8,781 nt of DNA from an uncultured Bacteroidales bacterium (lineage in GTDB: Bacteria; Bacteroidota; Bacteroidia; Bacteroidales; Paludibacteraceae). A program made the translations under genes and the position numbers. Under the pieces are notes generated by a model. It did no database searches, had not been told where the DNA came from, and saw nothing but the letters and a program-made list of their open reading frames with translations. Within the stretch, counting starts at the first letter, position 1, and every line of letters begins with the position of its first letter. Positions 6,496 to 8,781 of this stretch are shown here, piece after piece. The stretch spans positions 1 through 8,781 of the forward strand of contig CAMJFV010000070.1 of assembly GCA_946405045.1 (NCBI GenBank), read 5' to 3'.

Positions 6496-7607
6496 TCTAT
6501 AGGTAAAATAATAGAAGATTTAATCCTATGTTCTGCTTGCTTTCCAGGGGCCCAACATGGCATTCTTTTAATGACACGCACTGCCTCCTTATCCAAAAGC
6601 GGATGTACTGATTTTATGACTTCGATATGGTTTATCATACCATCTTTTCCGACTACAAATCGCACGAAAACCTTGCCACTGATACCTTCTTCTTGTGCTA
6701 CCATAGGATAAACTATATTCTTTTTAAGAAATTCCATCATGGCTTTCTGCCCACCAGGGAATTCAGCTTTAACCTCATTGGGGTAAAAGATAGGATCTTC
6801 ATCAATATCACCTTCTGATAATGGAGGAATTCCTTCACCAAAAGTATCAATTTCAAAGAGTCCTGTCACATCTGTAATTATTGGACATTTTGAAGACTTT
6901 TTGGTATTTGATTTTTCTTCAGTTAATGCCAGTGTGTTAAGAGACAATGTAATCATGGAACGAGCTTCTCCACCATTGTAAGTGGCTGGTTTCCACTTTG
7001 GCATCATCTTGATGACACGAATCACCTCCTTATCAAACGCAGGATTTACAGATTTCCTGATTTTAACATTAGATGTGGAACCGTCTCTTGCGATAAAAAA
7101 TTCAACAACGGTCAAATCTAAACCATTGTCTTTCTTTGTCGTATCTAAATTGTATAAATTTGTTTCAAAAAATTCAATCATAGCGTCTATACCTCCCGGA
7201 TATTCGGCATAGGTTTCATCATCATATAGATCTTCGCCCTCCGAATAGACTATCTGCTCTATAGGACTAAAGGGCATAGGTGGCTCTGGGTATGGACACT
7301 GATTATCATAAGGAACAATAGTATCTCCCGATAAATAATCTGTTTCATTCTCTACCCTACTTGTAGAATTGCACGCAGCCATCGTCATCACCGTCGCCAG
7401 CCCTACAATCTTCACAGCTTTGCCTGCCATCTTGCGTATATTAAGCTGATTCTCAATATAACGCATCTCCGACTCGCACGCAGGACATGTGCCCATACAA
7501 TCGCCTTTATGTGTACAAACTCTTGGCTCGTATGGAATATCATTGGCATCCGCTATCTGTTTGCGGATGGATTTTAATGTCTCACATGTCTTTTTTCCTT
7601 TGTACAT
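6477..7607 (-). CDS. Leader-family paralogue 2: Cys4 leader plus two TonB_C-like domains
   Basis: This is a 376-residue protein with the same plan as paralogue 1. The leader spans 1-60 with Cys 31, 37, 41 and 44; a hydrophobic stretch ends in MTMAAC at residue 79 (lipobox-like). TonB_C-like domains lie at about 134-225 (AEYPGG, ARDGSTSN, NPAFDKEVIRVI, WKP) and 279-374 (AEFPGG, NIVYP, a KDGMI turn, HPLLDKEAVRVI, WAPG). The linkers carry several acidic residues and some prolines (PYPEPPMPFSP near 105-115), but there is no long Pro/Lys or Pro/Glu spacer. The segment SEGEDLYDDETYAEYPGG parallels AEGEDLFDEIVHAECP of paralogue 1, so the two proteins share ancestry past the leader. The start overlaps the last 26 bases of paralogue 3, suggesting coupled translation. 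A role in the envelope is likely; a role as a TonB energy transducer is only a possibility. Confidence 0.85.
   Translation of the reverse strand: MYKGKKTCETLKSIRKQIADANDIPYEPRVCTHKGDCMGTCPACESEMRYIENQLNIRKMAGKAVKIVGLATVMTMAACNSTSRVENETDYLSGDTIVPYDNQCPYPEPPMPFSPIEQIVYSEGEDLYDDETYAEYPGGIDAMIEFFETNLYNLDTTKKDNGLDLTVVEFFIARDGSTSNVKIRKSVNPAFDKEVIRVIKMMPKWKPATYNGGEARSMITLSLNTLALTEEKSNTKKSSKCPIITDVTGLFEIDTFGEGIPPLSEGDIDEDPIFYPNEVKAEFPGGQKAMMEFLKKNIVYPMVAQEEGISGKVFVRFVVGKDGMINHIEVIKSVHPLLDKEAVRVIKRMPCWAPGKQAEHRIKSSIILPIDFRLNQ
7366..7607 (-). repeat. Leader repeat copy 2 (coding)
   Basis: This stretch encodes residues 1-80 of paralogue 2. It is almost the same as copy 3: about 10 mismatches over the 230 bases from 7378 to 7607 by eye, which suggests recent duplication or gene conversion between these two neighbours. 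Confidence 0.85.
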
Positions 7608-8238
7608 TTTTTACGGGTTTACGTGAATACATTCGATTCATTCTTCTTTTAACAACAACAAATTCGCCCATTAAAAATTCTCCATCTAATGTAACATTCA
7701 ATACCTTTGGCATTTTTCCAGTGACTTTTATATATTTATCCTCATAACCACTGTAAGAAAATTTGAGAACTGCATGTTCTGGCACCTTAATTTCGTATTT
7801 ACCGTCCATATCGGTGAACGTACGGATTGTACTTCCTTCAATCTCTACATTGGCAAACGGTATAGGTTCTATCTCATCTTTGACAACACCTTTTATCGTA
7901 ATATATTTAGAAGAATCATTTTCTAAGATTGATTTATTAGACGCTACTGCTTCTTCCTGCTTAAAATCATTAGAAATCTCAGTTTCATTGCTAGCCGCGA
8001 CACTTGAAGCCATCGTCATCATTGTCGCCAAACCAACAATCTTCACAGCTTTGCCAGCCATCTTGCGTATATTCAGCTGATTCTCAATATAACGCATCTC
8101 CGACTCGCACGCAGGACATGTGCCCATACAATCGCCTTTATGTGTACACACTCTTGGCTCGTATGGAATATCATTGGCATCCGCTATCTGTTTACGGATG
8201 GATTTTAATGTCTCACACGTCTTTTTTCCTTTGTACAT
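7582..8238 (-). CDS. Leader-family paralogue 3: Cys4 leader plus CarboxypepD_reg-like domain
   Basis: This is a 218-residue protein. The leader (1-63) is identical in protein sequence to that of paralogue 2, with the four Cys intact. The hydrophobic segment differs at its end: MTMASSVAAS replaces MTMAACNS, so the lipobox Cys is gone and an AxA-like signal-peptidase-I site appears (near residues 78-83). Residues about 113-186 form a CarboxypepD_reg-like beta domain: IKGVVKD, PIPFANVEIEGS, a FTDMDGKYEIKVP core and YSGYEDKYI. This fold is common at the start of Bacteroidetes TonB-dependent receptors and in small envelope proteins. The tail is basic (VVVKRRMNRMYSRK). The last nine residues (NVQRKKDM and stop, with the preceding codon) are an out-of-frame reading of the next copy's first codons. 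It starts 6 bases after the stop of paralogue 4. The domain call is sound; the function is unknown. Confidence 0.82.
   Translation of the reverse strand: MYKGKKTCETLKSIRKQIADANDIPYEPRVCTHKGDCMGTCPACESEMRYIENQLNIRKMAGKAVKIVGLATMMTMASSVAASNETEISNDFKQEEAVASNKSILENDSSKYITIKGVVKDEIEPIPFANVEIEGSTIRTFTDMDGKYEIKVPEHAVLKFSYSGYEDKYIKVTGKMPKVLNVTLDGEFLMGEFVVVKRRMNRMYSRKPVKNVQRKKDM
8009..8238 (-). repeat. Leader repeat copy 3 (coding)
   Basis: This stretch encodes residues 1-77 of paralogue 3. Similarity to copies 1 and 2 ends just before the lipobox Cys codon, which places the junction between constant leader and variable C-terminus at the end of the hydrophobic segment. The copy lacks the upstream promoter-like element found before copies 1 and 4. 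Confidence 0.83.
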
Positions 8239-8244
8239 ATAAAT

Positions 8245-8709
8245 TTATTTTTCAGATAAATTAAATAAAATAGGTAATCTGAACCTAGACCTATAAGGTC
8301 TGCCATCATTATTCAGAGCTGGCTTAAATTTATTAATCTTTTGAATAATAAAGATTGCCTCTTCATCAAATATAGGATCTATACCCTGTACGACTTCTAT
8401 GTCTGATATAGAACCATCTCTTTCCACAATAAATTCAACAACTACTGTCCCATGTTTACCTGTAATATGTTCTTTTTCAGTACAAACTAAATCAGATGCA
8501 AGTCTGTCTATCTTTATCTCCTTGCCAGCCATCTTGCGTATATTCAGTTGATTTTCAATATAACGCATTTCCGACTCACATGCAGGACATGTGCCCATAC
8601 AGTTGCCTTGATGTTTGCATACTATTGGTTCGTACGGGATATCATTCACATCTGCAATTCTTTTACGAATAGACTTTAATGTTTCACATTTTATTTTCCC
8701 CTTGTACAT
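8245..8709 (-). CDS. Leader-family paralogue 4: Cys4 leader plus partial TonB_C domain, no membrane segment
   Basis: This 154-residue protein is the most diverged of the four. The leader (1-63) keeps all four Cys (31, 37, 41, 44) but has changes such as K6-I7, K32-H33-Q34 and N36. After MAGK the hydrophobic stretch is replaced by a polar one (EIKIDRLASDLVC), so I see no signal peptide or anchor and the protein may stay in the cytosol. Residues about 83-151 are the second half of a TonB_C domain: GTVVVEF, ERDGSISDIEV, DPIFDEEAIFII, FKPA and RLPILF. The first part (AEFPGG through the YP motif) is absent. An internal deletion that removed anchor, linker and domain start would explain this. It could be a decaying copy or a soluble partner of its paralogues. 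It is the first gene of the cluster in this window and has a promoter-like element 28 bases upstream. Confidence 0.78.
   Translation of the reverse strand: MYKGKIKCETLKSIRKRIADVNDIPYEPIVCKHQGNCMGTCPACESEMRYIENQLNIRKMAGKEIKIDRLASDLVCTEKEHITGKHGTVVVEFIVERDGSISDIEVVQGIDPIFDEEAIFIIQKINKFKPALNNDGRPYRSRFRLPILFNLSEK
8521..8709 (-). repeat. Leader repeat copy 4 (coding, diverged)
   Basis: This stretch encodes residues 1-63 of paralogue 4. It clearly aligns to the other three from the start codon to the MAGK codons and then similarity stops, earlier than in the other copies. It carries more differences than any of them, so it is the oldest or least constrained copy. Confidence 0.8.
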
Positions 8710-8737
8710 TAAATCTCTGTATTAAGGTTAGTTTCTA

Positions 8738-8769
8738 CAAAAATAGGAGAAATGATGAATTTAGGAAAA
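8738..8769 (-). promoter_or_regulatory. Candidate promoter of the leader-family cluster (before paralogue 4)
   Basis: On the minus strand TATTTTTG (8738-8745) fits the Bacteroidetes -7 consensus TAnnTTTG. TTTTC (8765-8769) lies 19 bases upstream in the -33 place. The ATG follows 28 bases later. The layout is identical to that before paralogue 1, including the flanking GTAG after the -7 element. The region upstream of 8781 is outside the window, so an earlier promoter cannot be excluded. Confidence 0.5.
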
Positions 8770-8781
8770 ATAATATAAACA

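Noticed and set aside
7582..8238. Frameshift joining paralogue 3 and paralogue 2 into one gene
   Set aside because: Paralogue 2 has its own complete leader with start codon, so the overlap is better read as two genes in tandem.
5239..8709. Insertion sequence or CRISPR-like explanation for the repeated blocks
   Set aside because: The repeats are long coding segments at gene starts, with no terminal inverted repeats, no transposase and no regular short spacers.

Overview
All recognisable genes in this window lie on the minus strand. The window looks like a chromosomal piece of a Bacteroidales bacterium (Bacteroides/Prevotella type). Reasons: moderately AT-rich DNA with very AT-rich gaps; start codons without Shine-Dalgarno sequences; TATTTTTG elements matching the Bacteroidetes -7 consensus TAnnTTTG; and domains typical of that phylum (TonB C-terminal domains beginning AEFPGG, a CarboxypepD_reg-like domain, a murein L,D-transpeptidase of the YkuD_2 type). 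The assignment is inferred from these traits, not from a database match.

Right part (8709 down to 5239): four tandem paralogues. Each opens with the same leader of about 63-80 residues: a charged helix-like stretch, a C-x5-C-x3-C-x2-C cluster, then RKMAGK. In three of them a short hydrophobic segment follows, ending in a lipobox-like Cys or a signal-peptidase-I-like site. Behind this common leader sit different C-terminal modules: one partial TonB_C domain with no hydrophobic segment (154 aa), a CarboxypepD_reg-like domain (218 aa), and two proteins with tandem TonB_C domains (376 and 398 aa). Two of the four copies also carry the same promoter-like element at identical spacing. This is a recently amplified family with a constant leader and varied C-terminal domains.

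Middle (5166 to 4582): a probable secreted L,D-transpeptidase-like cell-wall enzyme, possibly the last gene of the same transcript. A 239-bp AT-rich gap follows, with a weak candidate promoter and weak hairpins.

Left part (4342 to 1): a two-gene unit. The first gene encodes a secreted, membrane-anchored von Willebrand A (VWA) protein with a cytosolic tail. The second encodes a large protein of the bacterial tubulin/FtsZ-like superfamily, with the GGTGSG signature; it is cut by the left edge of the window after 873 codons. This gene is open at the window edge, so a closed-ORF scan misses it. The pairing matches the tubulin-like/VWA neighbourhood described by Makarova and Koonin (2010) as a candidate membrane-remodelling system. 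A plausible reading is a cytosolic NTP-dependent polymer or switch linked to the envelope through the VWA protein. Whether the leader-bearing TonB-like family and the L,D-transpeptidase belong to the same system is unknown; adjacency and a shared envelope theme are the only evidence.
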